Source: Candidatus Fermentibacterota bacterium
Lineage (GTDB): Bacteria; JAFGKV01
NCBI GenBank assembly: GCA_030620115.1
Contig: JAUXFG010000055.1
Coordinates: 1 to 23,049 of the forward strand
DNA length: 23,049 nt
Direction of reading: 5' to 3'
Positions 7,050 through 16,808 of the stretch are shown one piece after another; position 1 is the first letter of the stretch, and each line of letters opens with the position of its first letter. The position numbers were made by a program, and so were the translations under genes. The notes under the pieces were generated by a model. The model searched no databases, was not told the DNA's origin, and saw nothing but the letters and a program-made list of their open reading frames with translations.

Positions 7050-10000
7050 CTACTTCATCACCGCGATCTTGCGTATCTTTTCCACAGTTGATTCGCCGAG
7101 AGGAGATACTCTGACAAGGCAGATGTACCCTCCATTGCCCACGACCTCGCCATCTTGATTCCTGCCATCCCATTCCACGACATTGGTGCCTCGGCGGCCT
7201 CCGGATTCTCCCTCCATACACGAGGTGCTCCACACCGCATTGCCGAGGAGATCATAGACATCAAGCTCGACTTTGGAGTCCATCAGGAGCACATATTGTA
7301 TTCGGGTCACCTCCCGCCCCGCGGCGAACGGATTGGGGTAGTTGATCAACCCTTCGATGGTGCTCTGCGGCAGAATAATGAACTCCCATTCCTCACGACA
7401 ACGAGTCTCCAGGCCATCACGATCAATGGCCCAGACCCTCCAATACACACTGCCCCGATCACTGAACGGGGAATCAGGCGTCCAGCACGTCTGAGAGAGA
7501 TCCGGTATGATCACCAACGTGGGGAACAGAGGATCAACGTCGTGTTCGATTCGGTAGACAATCCGATCCAGTGGATCAGGATCCAGGACCGGCTGCCAGC
7601 ACATGGTTGGCTGCAGCGTGCTCAGCGTACACCCATGGCACGGTGATACCAGGTCGAAAACAAGCGGCGGCTCGTTCAAATCATTGGTGGCAAACCACCA
7701 CTTCTCCTCTGAGCTTGTTATCGCTCCCCGGCTGTCCGTCGCGGTGACGCGCCATGTATAGATGCGATTGTCGGCGAGGCTATCGCCCAATGCCGTCAGG
7801 GCCTCTCCAAGATGGAGCGCAGCAGCGTTTCCCGATTCCAGCTCGAAGAGCCCGCCTGACCATCCCGGATCCGCCGGGTGAATGCTGTCGAACAGCGCCA
7901 CACAATACGTCACCTCGTCCAAGGGATCAGGATCGGGCGCGGGCTGCCAGATCAGCTGAAGCGTATCCATCTCTGCCTGATGGAGCACTACCTGATGCCC
8001 CGGAGAGAGGAGGTGGAAGGTCGCTGGACCATCATTGCCGCGATCCGTGGTGAAGACCCAGAGCTCTTGGCTCCATTTCTCCGCGCCGTTGGTATCGCGT
8101 GCCAGCACGCGCCAATAGTGAGTCATATTATCCCTGAAGGTCCATTGGCTGCGCCAGGAGGTAAGTGTATCAACACTAATGGTCGTCGCGGTCGCAAGGC
8201 TGAATAATGTGTCCACGTGGATCGTATACCTCACCGTGTCCAACACATCCTCGTCAAACGATGGAGTCCAGGCGAAAAAGACCGAATCAGGATGTACGAG
8301 CGCCCCATCGGAAGGCGCCAGCAGATGGAAGTCCATGGGCACGTCGTTGCCGTCTATATTGGTCACGAACCACCATGTATCGAGGCTGGTGGTGGTCTCG
8401 GGCCCCAAGCTGTCGGTGGCCTCAACGAACCATGTGTAGCGGCTGTCGTCCTGCAGTGCCTCTGTCCAATCCTGATCGGTCAGCGTGGTATCGCGTCCCG
8501 CATGTACACTCGTCGCCTCTTCCCCGTCCAAGTGATACCAGACATCATAAAGCACCCGATCACCGGCATCGATATCCCGGGCGGACTCCCATGTGAGAAG
8601 GGGCTTGAAAACGGTGACCGTACTCCCAGTGACCGGAGAGATGAGAAAAAACCCGGCGGGAGGCTCATTTACGTTCTCGATGGCAAAAATGCCGGAAACG
8701 TCCTCTGCTTCCGCCAACGCCGTATCCCTCACCACGGCCCTGATCTGATACTCCAGACCGTCCATCACGCTCTCTGTGTCCCAATCCCTCACGCCCGTAT
8801 CCGCCAGGCCCAGGACGATGGGAACCCAATCTCCCTCTGTTGAGCTGCGGAAGTACAGTGATACGGCGATGCTGTCGCCCCATTGCAGATCAGGGTCGTC
8901 CGCCTCCCATGTGATAGCCTCGATTCCCTTCCAAATATCGCCGGTCTGAGGAGAAAGGATGGAAATGGTCGGGGGATCATTGTTGTTGAAAAGAAGGAAT
9001 GACTCGTCAGACTGATCCGTGCGAGAGAGAGAATCCGTGTCAGTCACCCGAACCCGGATACGGAACCAATCGCCATCCGGCAGCTCATACGCGCCCGTAT
9101 CCCACAGGAAGCTCCCCGGGAGCCCCGGAATTCCATCCGCCAGCAGCAAGGGCTGGAAGCCGGTGGCAAGGCTCGAATCGACCCACACGGTGGCAGACAG
9201 AGTATCACCCACAAACAGATCGGGATCGTCCGCCTCCCAGCGGACCTCATGCACACCGGACCAGTGTTCCCCCCCATTGGGCGAAATCACGGTAACGGTG
9301 GGATTATCGGGATTGTTGAAAATCGAAAAGGTGGTATCGGATTCATCACAGACCGTGATCTGTTGCCTGTCAGTGGCGCAGGCCCGCACGAGGTAGGTAT
9401 TGCCATCGTCCAGAGAGCTGATATTCCAAAGCCACGAGCCGGTATTCGGAAAGCTCTCCACCAGAGGGGGACTCCATGACTGCCCGCTGTCCGCGCTGAA
9501 GAATAGAGAGATAGCGACCGTGTCTCCAATGTCGGAGTTCGGGTCCGACGCGGACCACTGGATCAGAATCTCATCACGTAGGCTCTCCCCGCCGTTTGGA
9601 GAAAGCAACTGCATCGCGGGAGGATCGTTCTCATTGAGCACAAAAAACACACCGTCTGATATGTCGCAGACTTGCGTACCGATGAAGGTATCCGTCACGC
9701 ACACGCGGACGAGATAATCAGCACCATCCGGGAACTGCTCCTGATACGTGTTCCACTCCAGGTGTCCCGAGTTCGGCAATCGGGTGGCCAGAGTAATCCA
9801 GTTTGCGCCACTATCCGGTGAAACCTCCACCAACGCAGCCAAAGTATCGCCATACTCAAGATCGGGATCATCAGCCTCCCAGAGAATGATCTGCGTATCG
9901 TTCCAGAATTCGCCGCCATTGGGGGCAAGAACAGTCACGGTGGGAGGATCCGGCGGATTGATGATGAAGCACGTATCAGACACGTCGATGCCGGTGAGAT

Positions 10001-12392
10001 TTCCCCGGTCTATTGCAACCACCTGCATCTCATACCAGCCCGCCGGTATCAAGCCGGTATCCCAGACATAGCTCCCCGTGTTCTCCAAAGTCGAGTCCAA
10101 AGGCGTCCAGAAGGGTGGATTATCCGGGATACATCGTCGATAGTTGAGCTTTATGGTGAGGGAATCGAGGATGTCAGGGTCGTGCGCATACCAGCGCACC
10201 GTCTGTTCCCCATACCACATCTCACCGCCGTTGGGCGAAATGAGGAGTACGGAATCCGGAGGATCATTGTTATCAATGGTGAAGGGAGCGTCTGATTGAT
10301 CTTCGGCCCATAATCCCAAAGGATCCGTGACCCTGAGCTTCACAAGGTAATCATCGCCGTCCGCCAGCTCATTGATATTCCAGAGTTCCTCCCCATCGTT
10401 GCTAATGCTGCCCACGGAGATGCCGAACCATTGGCCTCCGGCGTTCGGGGAGTAAGAGAAATCGATTCTGAGGGTCAGAGGCAGCTCACCATAGTTCGAA
10501 TCCGGGTCCGCAGCGGTCCATCTGATGAGATACTCCCCCAGAATCACTTCGCCGCCATTGGGCGCCAATACGGTGATGAAAGGAGGATCATGGACATTGA
10601 TAGTGAATGGTTGGACGATTGCGGTATCCGCATGTCCGGCAGGATCCCTGGCAATTGCCCGCAGGAAGTAGGCCATCCCCTCCGGAATCCCTGAAAGATC
10701 CCAGAGAAGCGAACACGGTTGTGTGGCGCTGTTCTCCACCTCATCTATCAAACTCCACGGCGTGAACCGATCCCTGTAGCTCAGATTGATGAGGAGATCC
10801 TCGGTCTCGTCCCCATCCGGATCGGCCCCACCGGGAACCTGATCGTCCGTGGCATTCCATTTGATCCATGCCTCATCCTCCAACACATCGCCAGGGCCGG
10901 GGGCAAGAAGGGTTATAGTGGGCCTGACCGCTTCAATGAGCTCATCAGGAGGATAGAAGTAGGTCGTATTGTCCTCAATGATGGGACCGAAGCCGTCGGG
11001 AGGGGCCGCGGAGTCCCAAACCTTCACCATCATGTTTCTGATACTCTGGCCTGCGTACACACCCCATCCGCCGGGTGGTTCGGGAATGGAGAAGTAATAG
11101 GGCGCGGGACTGCCGGGGGGGTCACCGTACACAGTCAAGTTCACGGTCTGGACCTCCGCCTCCCCGATCCGGTACTGCAGTGTTCCACGGACCGAAAACC
11201 CACCGCCCCAGTATTCGAGCTCAATATCGTCGACTTCTATGCTCCCTGTCCACGGGCCCGGGGTCTCCTCTGTCAGGTCCGCCGCTGACCAATTGTTCAG
11301 CCCGGGCAACCAATGATCCGCCACGCTCGTCACCGGCGCACCGAATTGGTACTCTCCGAACTGATTCTCATGCCCTACTCTGAACCAGTACTGAGCCCCA
11401 TCGCTGAGCCATCCCACGGACGAGGAGCCATATGTGGACGGCGCCGTCACATCTTGCTCCCCTTCCGGAGGATCGAAGTTCTGATCCCGATCCCACTGGA
11501 TCCTGAAGTTCGTAGACCGTTCGCCGCCTTCCCCGCCTCCCTTCCGCGCCGCAGCCTCCGGACCACTCTCACCGGCAAACGGTAGTTCCATCTCCTGGCC
11601 TACGGCTTCCACCAGCTCAAGGAAGTTCTGATAGCTTTCGTTGTACCACCAAGAAGGGTCGAACTCATGGGGCAATGCGGCATTGTCGTATCCGTGGACC
11701 CGTATGGTCAGATACTCACCGGCTATGGAACCCCAGCCACCGCCAGGCTCGGGAATGGAGAACGAGTACAAATCGCCTCCCTCCCAACTCATGGAGAGGT
11801 CAGGCCCCTGCTGGCCGCCATAAAAGGGGATCACCATGCCACGAAGCACACCTGACTCGTAGTCCACTATCTCCACTGTGCCCGTTGCATCTCCTGAGTA
11901 CCCCGCGTGCACGTTGGTACATTGGAACGTATTCCCGCGTATGTAAGGCCCCACATTGTCCTGGACCGACGTTCTCTGACTGTACTGGTCCAGGGGATCA
12001 GGAACCGAGTTCACCTGATACCTGACCAGAGAACCATGAATCAGGAAACTGAACGGGAAGCCAGCGTCCGGATAGTAGAAATCATAGCTCGTATTGCTCG
12101 TAGTAGTCCATTCGATGAAATCCGGTTTGGAGAAGTAGATCACATTGTCCCCGCCCCGGGTAAAAAAGGGCTCATTGAACGCGATGCCGCTATCCGGACC
12201 TGCCAAAAGACATCTGACGCGGTAGGAGGACGCCCCCGTGGAGTTCCACGAAATATTGTTGAACAACTGGCCGCCTTGATCCGTGGTGGCTCCCGGCTCA
12301 GGATGGATGTAGGGCGGCGTTGACCGGGCGGTCCCGGCCAGACATGCCAAAAAAGCAAGAACCGCGAACGAGAATCTCCACATATGTGTCAT
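7050..12392 (-). CDS. Giant secreted Ig-like repeat protein with FlgD-type CTD
   Basis: A 1780-aa secreted protein. A signal peptide (about residues 1-24) precedes an N-terminal region with an internal duplication (FSIPEPGGGWGS near 210 and FSIPEPPGGWGV near 435). Then come seven Ig-like repeats of about 105-120 aa (from about 490), most opening with LAPNGGE or LSPNGGE and continuing as WEADDPD. Four related repeats opening with LLSP or LVSP follow, with WxPxxDxDxLD. The last 100 aa are a FlgD/type IX-like domain starting NYPNPF and ending IRKIAVMK. Such C-terminal domains direct or anchor surface secretion in FCB bacteria. Cysteine pairs recur in repeats 4 and 5 (VRVC...VC, VRAC...VC). The ATG at 12392 has GAGGGG 4 nt upstream and is preferred to GTG 12404. 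It lies 30 bp after the barrel gene, probably in the same transcript. Likely a surface or adhesive protein; no enzyme domain seen. Confidence 0.85.
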   Translation of the reverse strand: MTHMWRFSFAVLAFLACLAGTARSTPPYIHPEPGATTDQGGQLFNNISWNSTGASSYRVRCLLAGPDSGIAFNEPFFTRGGDNVIYFSKPDFIEWTTTSNTSYDFYYPDAGFPFSFLIHGSLVRYQVNSVPDPLDQYSQRTSVQDNVGPYIRGNTFQCTNVHAGYSGDATGTVEIVDYESGVLRGMVIPFYGGQQGPDLSMSWEGGDLYSFSIPEPGGGWGSIAGEYLTIRVHGYDNAALPHEFDPSWWYNESYQNFLELVEAVGQEMELPFAGESGPEAAARKGGGEGGERSTNFRIQWDRDQNFDPPEGEQDVTAPSTYGSSSVGWLSDGAQYWFRVGHENQFGEYQFGAPVTSVADHWLPGLNNWSAADLTEETPGPWTGSIEVDDIELEYWGGGFSVRGTLQYRIGEAEVQTVNLTVYGDPPGSPAPYYFSIPEPPGGWGVYAGQSIRNMMVKVWDSAAPPDGFGPIIEDNTTYFYPPDELIEAVRPTITLLAPGPGDVLEDEAWIKWNATDDQVPGGADPDGDETEDLLINLSYRDRFTPWSLIDEVENSATQPCSLLWDLSGIPEGMAYFLRAIARDPAGHADTAIVQPFTINVHDPPFITVLAPNGGEVILGEYLIRWTAADPDSNYGELPLTLRIDFSYSPNAGGQWFGISVGSISNDGEELWNINELADGDDYLVKLRVTDPLGLWAEDQSDAPFTIDNNDPPDSVLLISPNGGEMWYGEQTVRWYAHDPDILDSLTIKLNYRRCIPDNPPFWTPLDSTLENTGSYVWDTGLIPAGWYEMQVVAIDRGNLTGIDVSDTCFIINPPDPPTVTVLAPNGGEFWNDTQIILWEADDPDLEYGDTLAALVEVSPDSGANWITLATRLPNSGHLEWNTYQEQFPDGADYLVRVCVTDTFIGTQVCDISDGVFFVLNENDPPAMQLLSPNGGESLRDEILIQWSASDPNSDIGDTVAISLFFSADSGQSWSPPLVESFPNTGSWLWNISSLDDGNTYLVRACATDRQQITVCDESDTTFSIFNNPDNPTVTVISPNGGEHWSGVHEVRWEADDPDLFVGDTLSATVWVDSSLATGFQPLLLADGIPGLPGSFLWDTGAYELPDGDWFRIRVRVTDTDSLSRTDQSDESFLLFNNNDPPTISILSPQTGDIWKGIEAITWEADDPDLQWGDSIAVSLYFRSSTEGDWVPIVLGLADTGVRDWDTESVMDGLEYQIRAVVRDTALAEAEDVSGIFAIENVNEPPAGFFLISPVTGSTVTVFKPLLTWESARDIDAGDRVLYDVWYHLDGEEATSVHAGRDTTLTDQDWTEALQDDSRYTWFVEATDSLGPETTTSLDTWWFVTNIDGNDVPMDFHLLAPSDGALVHPDSVFFAWTPSFDEDVLDTVRYTIHVDTLFSLATATTISVDTLTSWRSQWTFRDNMTHYWRVLARDTNGAEKWSQELWVFTTDRGNDGPATFHLLSPGHQVVLHQAEMDTLQLIWQPAPDPDPLDEVTYCVALFDSIHPADPGWSGGLFELESGNAAALHLGEALTALGDSLADNRIYTWRVTATDSRGAITSSEEKWWFATNDLNEPPLVFDLVSPCHGCTLSTLQPTMCWQPVLDPDPLDRIVYRIEHDVDPLFPTLVIIPDLSQTCWTPDSPFSDRGSVYWRVWAIDRDGLETRCREEWEFIILPQSTIEGLINYPNPFAAGREVTRIQYVLLMDSKVELDVYDLLGNAVWSTSCMEGESGGRRGTNVVEWDGRNQDGEVVGNGGYICLVRVSPLGESTVEKIRKIAVMK

Positions 12393-12421
12393 AGTGCCCC
12401 TCACACCAGGATGTCGTTTCC

Positions 12422-13183
12422 CTAGAACATGCTTATCAATGTAAGCTCAATTCCCTCGAATTCCGGCTCGATCCTGCAGGCGCCTCCTGCGCAGACCTTA
12501 CCCTCGGGTCGTGAGCCTACCAAAAGACGGAGTTGATGGCCCTGGGCCAGGTCAAGGAAAAGCTGCCCATACACCCAGACAGTCCTCTCAGAGAATACTT
12601 GCAGCCACGGCAGGTCCTGCTGCATGGACGAGACATTGCTCCATTCCCCCACCAACGCCAAGGAGATCCCGGGCGACTTGGTCAGCTCGACTTCCACACG
12701 CTCGAGATCATACTCCCCCACCGCATCGCCGTCCGCGTGCTGGTGCCCGACCACCAGCTTGCCGCTCCAGGCGCCGGCAATAGGGAAATTTCCTTCCGCC
12801 ATGGCCGTCACATAGACTCGCCGGTCTTCCACTTCCTCCTCGCCCGAGGCAACCCCGAGATACTCCTCGCTGCGCCCTGCCACTGCATGGATCGGGCACG
12901 ACGAGAGCTCCCACAGCCTCGCTTCAACCGTGATTTCCTCGAAAAGACTTATCCCACCATGATTTTCCGCAGAGACATAGGTCCCCGCAAAGCCCGCGTT
13001 ATCACCGACCTGATATTCCAGGTGCGCCAGGAAACCACGTTCGTCATCGACATCGAGCTCCCTGGATTGCTTTGACAGCAGCGCCCATACGTGCTCAGGC
13101 AGTGCAGCCGGTGGATTTGAATACTCCCTGCCTTCCGCCTTGAGACTCATCTGCTCATAGTCCTTGTATTGGAGACTGAACCC
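12422..13183 (-). pseudogene. DUF6029-like outer-membrane barrel, C-terminal part (frameshifted)
   Basis: This is the downstream half of the protein that begins at 13844. In this frame YSNPPAALPEHVWALL and ELDVDDERGF match my memory of DUF6029-type barrels (NNPPALVPEH, LDADNERGY), and LFEEITVEARLWEL continues the beta-strand alternation. The protein ends in VCAGGACRIEP...ELTLISMF, a barrel-like final strand ending in Phe preceded by a C-x4-C pair. The frame is open further upstream (to 13408), but that part is arginine- and tryptophan-rich nonsense and a shadow of the other half. Joined at the G-run 13181-13184, the two halves give about 473 aa. Confidence 0.7.
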
Positions 13184-13844
13184 CGCGCCCATCATCCTTC
13201 TCCCCATCCTTAGTTCGATGCGCAACCTCGGCATACAGATCCACAGGCCCCAGCATGATCTGCCCACGCCCACATCCAAGCTCAACGCTTGGCTTTTGAT
13301 ACCCGGTGGTGAAGACTTCACGGCGAGAGACATAGCTCCCGCCCACAGTGAGCCATTCCACTGGATGCAGCTCCCCATCACCTGCGTGAAAGACCTGCGA
13401 CTCCCCATACGTTCTTCCCGAGAAAGCCGTGAGGGCCGCCTGATCGTGAGTGAACGAGAGTTTCAGCCCATCCAGTGAAGTATCGACCCTGAGCTCTCTG
13501 TCTTCGTACCCTCTATATGCAAGACCCCGGCCCAGCAGAGCATAGAAGTGCCCCACCCGAAGATCGAAACCGTCCTTCGCCACACCAATAGACCGGAAGA
13601 CCAGTCCTTCCCGATCTCTGGCTCCCTCCGAGGGCTGAAACACCTCGTAACGGAGCCTGGCAAGGAATGGGCCATTTCCATAATCGATATCGAAGTAGTT
13701 TTCCAGAATCTCTTCGCTGGTTTCACTAGAGATCGAGTAATCCAATCGATTGCCCACCGACACGGTCCCACCCGCGAGTCCCGCATAGGCGAGCACACCG
13801 GTCGTCCGGATCAAAAACAATGCAGTGAGGAGTATGTATCTCAC
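13155..13844 (-). pseudogene. DUF6029-like outer-membrane barrel, N-terminal part (frameshifted)
   Basis: A signal peptide (about residues 1-19, ending VLAYA) is followed by alternating beta strands: NYFDIDYGNGPFLARLRYEV, FDLRVGHFYALLGRGLAYRG, ELRVDTSLDGLK. These fit an outer-membrane barrel of the DUF6029 type; the function of the family is not known to me. After VAHRTKDGEKDD the reading frame becomes nonsense and stops at 13155. Dropping one G from the GGGG run at 13181-13184 continues sensibly as GRGFSLQYKDYEQMSLK. The GTG start overlaps the tlpA stop (GTGA), with GAGGAG about 10 nt upstream, so translation is coupled to tlpA. It may be a true pseudogene, an assembly error or a slippage site. 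Confidence 0.75.
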
Positions 13845-14338
13845 TCTTCGACTTCTCCTCTTTGGTACTCCAGGACCTCCAGAATCTTCTTGCGAAGCTC
13901 CTTCTCGTCACCAGGCTTATACCCCAAATGAGAATAAAACAGGGAACCGGTTGAATCAATGATACACACATAAGGAATGCTGGAGATCTTGAACATCCGC
14001 ATCACCTTGTTGTTGCGGTCAAAAAGGATGGGAAAGGTAAGCTTCCTTGCTCGCACAAAGGGTTTGACTCGGGATATGGTCTTTGGTGTGTCCTCCGATA
14101 CGCCCACGATGGTGATTCCCCTGTCGGCAAACTCTTCGTGGAGCTTCTGGACAAACGGGAGCTCCCTCACGCATGGCCCACACCACGTGGCCCAGAAATC
14201 CAGAACCACGGCTCCTTTGGAGCGCAGGCTGCTGAGTGATACGGTCTTGCCCGATAGGTCCTGAAGCGAGAACTCAGGCGCCCGTGGGTCCGCCAATACT
14301 GTTGACGAGAGAATCAGGATGATGAAGATGGTCTTCAT
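13841..14338 (-). CDS. TlpA/ResA-type thiol-disulfide oxidoreductase
   Basis: A 165-aa thioredoxin-fold protein with an N-terminal signal peptide or anchor (residues 1-16). The active site is WCGPC (52-56) in the context VVLDFWATWCGPCVRELP, and the cis-Pro is Pro122 in SSIPYVCIID. The central insertion typical of TlpA/ResA (about 75-100) is present. These periplasmic proteins reduce specific disulfides, for example in cytochrome c or secreted-protein maturation. It starts 3 bp after the CTD-protein gene and overlaps the barrel gene, so the four genes 16808-12422 form one operon. Its partner reductant (CcdA/DsbD-like) is not in the window. Confidence 0.9.
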   Translation of the reverse strand: MKTIFIILILSSTVLADPRAPEFSLQDLSGKTVSLSSLRSKGAVVLDFWATWCGPCVRELPFVQKLHEEFADRGITIVGVSEDTPKTISRVKPFVRARKLTFPILFDRNNKVMRMFKISSIPYVCIIDSTGSLFYSHLGYKPGDEKELRKKILEVLEYQRGEVEE

Positions 14339-14341
14339 ATG

Positions 14342-15646
14342 CTAGTTTCCAAGGAGAATGACCGACTGCGCATCACGGGCGCCTGTGGTTTGTGCGAAAA
14401 TGAGGTATGCGCCGGCGGAGAGAGGCGGGAGCATCAGATGTCTCTCTGTCCACGGCCCTTGATGCAACTGGGCCACCCGTCGCCCTGACAGATCGGTCAG
14501 CCATATGGTGACAGGCGCGCCGTCGTCCAGCGCTAAAGTCATGCGGAGATAATCAGTAGCCGGATTCGGCATGACTTCTCGAAGAAGTATGGGAACGACC
14601 GGCCTGGTGGGCAATTGCGCATCGGTGGAGTCCAGCCACTGAAGCGCCACATCGAGAAACGTCTCCAGGTCCTCTGATGACGCAATGGCCTCGATGCCAA
14701 AGCCGCAAACCATGGCCCGGTATCCGCCAACCAAAATGCGCCGCACAGTGGCAGCCTCACCCGAGTCATAGGCAAGAATGCTCCTCCCCCCGTTCACAGG
14801 GTTGAGACCTGAGGGTGAGAATTGATTGTCGGCGCCGGTCCCGCCTGCGATCTCGAAGGAAAATCCTTCGTCGAAGACACCTCCGATAACGGCTTCGATG
14901 GTCCTCGATTCAACCGAAGGCGCTTGGACCTCCGCACCGAGTTTTTCGGCTCCCAACACACCGGCCGCGGCGCCATCGAGGATGTTCTCCCCGGTGAGGA
15001 TGGCCTTTCCGCCGGCGTCGAGGAAGCTGCCGATTACCTGGGTCTCGCCCTGGTTCAATGCATCCTGAGCCACATCGCCCGTCATCCATATGAGCCGATC
15101 AAGCAGTGGCAGATCCTGAGCCGAGAGGGGCTCCAGCGATTCATCCCAGGTAAGGAAAAGGACGCCGTCGGGCAACGCATCTTCCACGAAACGCTGGCAA
15201 TCCGTTCCCTCGTCATCGTCTATGATGAGGGAACGAGTACCCGCCAACACTTCCATTGTGGCGGCAGCTGCCCCGGCAGCGCTGAACATAAAGCTTCCCT
15301 TGCCCGATTCGGCATATGGATAGAACGTGAGATGAAGTGCGGCCTGTTCCCCCGCATCGAGCGCCAGGGGAAAATCCATTTCCGATGGGAAACAAGCCTG
15401 TCCAACGCAGACACCCGCTGACAGCCATTGCGCGGGCTGCTCCACGTCAAGCCGGCACGTCAAATTCACGACTTGGCTACCCTCATTGGCAATGGAACCA
15501 TAAAGATCCACGGGGTTCCCGGACTGATCGTAGAGCTCGACAAGACATGCATACCGATCCATCGTGATAACGACTTGCGCCTTGGCCGAAAGCGAGAGTA
15601 TGGAAAGAAACATGATGGCCACGACCATCATTCTCAGGAATCGCAT
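14342..15646 (-). CDS. Secreted protein with GATase1-like domain and type IX-like CTD
   Basis: A 434-aa protein. A signal peptide (residues 1-23, ending AKA) leads into a beta-sandwich domain with a C-x4-C pair (CVGQAC, 80-85). A Rossmann-like region (about 140-310) contains SLIIDDDEGTDC, LIWMTGD and FLDAGGKAILTGENI, resembling the glutamine-amidotransferase-like domains of FCB surface proteins. The last 80 residues (from REVMPNPATDYLRM to SVILLGN) are a FlgD/type IX-like sorting domain. The ATG has GAGGAG 6 nt upstream. It lies between the Omp28-like lipoprotein gene (31 bp) and tlpA (3 bp). The CxxxxC domain may be a TlpA client (inference). The exact function is unknown. Confidence 0.8.
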   Translation of the reverse strand: MRFLRMMVVAIMFLSILSLSAKAQVVITMDRYACLVELYDQSGNPVDLYGSIANEGSQVVNLTCRLDVEQPAQWLSAGVCVGQACFPSEMDFPLALDAGEQAALHLTFYPYAESGKGSFMFSAAGAAAATMEVLAGTRSLIIDDDEGTDCQRFVEDALPDGVLFLTWDESLEPLSAQDLPLLDRLIWMTGDVAQDALNQGETQVIGSFLDAGGKAILTGENILDGAAAGVLGAEKLGAEVQAPSVESRTIEAVIGGVFDEGFSFEIAGGTGADNQFSPSGLNPVNGGRSILAYDSGEAATVRRILVGGYRAMVCGFGIEAIASSEDLETFLDVALQWLDSTDAQLPTRPVVPILLREVMPNPATDYLRMTLALDDGAPVTIWLTDLSGRRVAQLHQGPWTERHLMLPPLSAGAYLIFAQTTGARDAQSVILLGN

Positions 15647-15677
15647 GGCATCTCCTCAGATAGATGGAGCCAAAGGC

Positions 15678-16808
15678 TCAGGGGAGTTCAAGCACATCAA
15701 GACCCTTCACCTCGGAAGAACTGGTTGACCTGGCCACCGCAATGAGTCGAACCATCTCATCCTCGGTCCGCCATGGCAGGGTGGTCTCCCAGGCAAACCA
15801 GACGGGAGTGGCCGTAGTCAGTTCGGCCGACTCTCCCGCCACACCGGGCATGACTCCTCTCACCACGTGCCGGAAAAGGGTCTCCCCGTTGGTGCCGGGG
15901 GGTTCCTCGAATTCGATCTGGTCCTGCGTCACAAAAACGTTCAAGAGATAGGCACCCTCATCCTGGAGGGATTGTGCCCTCAGCGAACACGAGAGTGCCG
16001 TTCCCTCGATGCTTCCCAAAAGTCCCAGGTCAACCTCTTGCGCGAGGTGAGCCTCGTCCAACGCGGCACGCACCTGGGACTCCGTGCCGGGTTGCATCCC
16101 CGCCACTCCCTCAATGATAAGCCACGGCGCCTGCGCAACATTGTACAGCGCCATTCTTGCATCCATCAACACTCTCTGCTCGAGATAGAACGGATCAAGA
16201 GGGCTGGGGAACTGTGTATGGAACTCCATCAATACGGCCTGGTCAATACCCAGCTCATCCAGAAGCTCATACATCATGTGATTGATGTCCGCGCACGGGC
16301 CACAACTCACATTGGTAAAGCTTTCCAAAAGGGCGGGCCGAGGCAGTATAGGATCGAGCTCGAAATCGGCGTAAGCGCTTTGCCCAGAAAGGATTTCCAC
16401 CAACAGCGAATCCGGACGGGGCGTATACTCTGTCTTGACGACGCGCACCGTATGACTCCCCACAGAGACATCGGTGATGGTGCTGGGGGTGAAGAGGCCG
16501 GTAATCTGTTCATCGAGCCGAATGGCAGCAGAGTCGGGGGTGCTCAAGACAACCAACGTCCCCGTTTCACCAACCACGATGATGTCGGGATCCTTCTGGC
16601 CACACCCTGCAAGCATGCTCCCCCATATGAAAAAAGCAGTCAGAAGCAGCAAGAGACCCCCGCCGGATTCCGTGGTACACCGCCGGAGCCTGGTCAATCG
16701 CGACAACACTGTCTTGCGTCGTACCGAGATCCCGCCATGATTGTATGCCAACCTCGAATAGTGTGTCCCTCTTGCGTCCTGCCGCACTGTCGGCGGATAT
16801 CTCCGCAT
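15678..16808 (-). CDS. Omp28-like lipoprotein: PEGA + thioredoxin-like domain
   Basis: About 376 aa from the ATG at 16808. A hydrophobic segment ends in a lipobox (SMLAGC; Cys69), indicating an outer-membrane or surface lipoprotein. A PEGA domain follows (about 83-135: TPDSAAIRLDEQITGLFTPS, VGSHTVRVV). Then comes a thioredoxin-like domain with LLESFTNVSCGPC (Cys169, Cys172), as in Omp28-related proteins. The domain reads on to LDVLELP. Two starts have good Shine-Dalgarno sites: ATG 16808 (GGAGG, 7 nt) and TTG 16862 (AAGGAGG, 5 nt). Both leave an unusually long region before the hydrophobic core, so the true start is open. It is the first gene of the redox operon and diverges from the GT-C gene. 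Confidence 0.8.
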   Translation of the reverse strand: MRRYPPTVRQDARGTHYSRLAYNHGGISVRRKTVLSRLTRLRRCTTESGGGLLLLLTAFFIWGSMLAGCGQKDPDIIVVGETGTLVVLSTPDSAAIRLDEQITGLFTPSTITDVSVGSHTVRVVKTEYTPRPDSLLVEILSGQSAYADFELDPILPRPALLESFTNVSCGPCADINHMMYELLDELGIDQAVLMEFHTQFPSPLDPFYLEQRVLMDARMALYNVAQAPWLIIEGVAGMQPGTESQVRAALDEAHLAQEVDLGLLGSIEGTALSCSLRAQSLQDEGAYLLNVFVTQDQIEFEEPPGTNGETLFRHVVRGVMPGVAGESAELTTATPVWFAWETTLPWRTEDEMVRLIAVARSTSSSEVKGLDVLELP

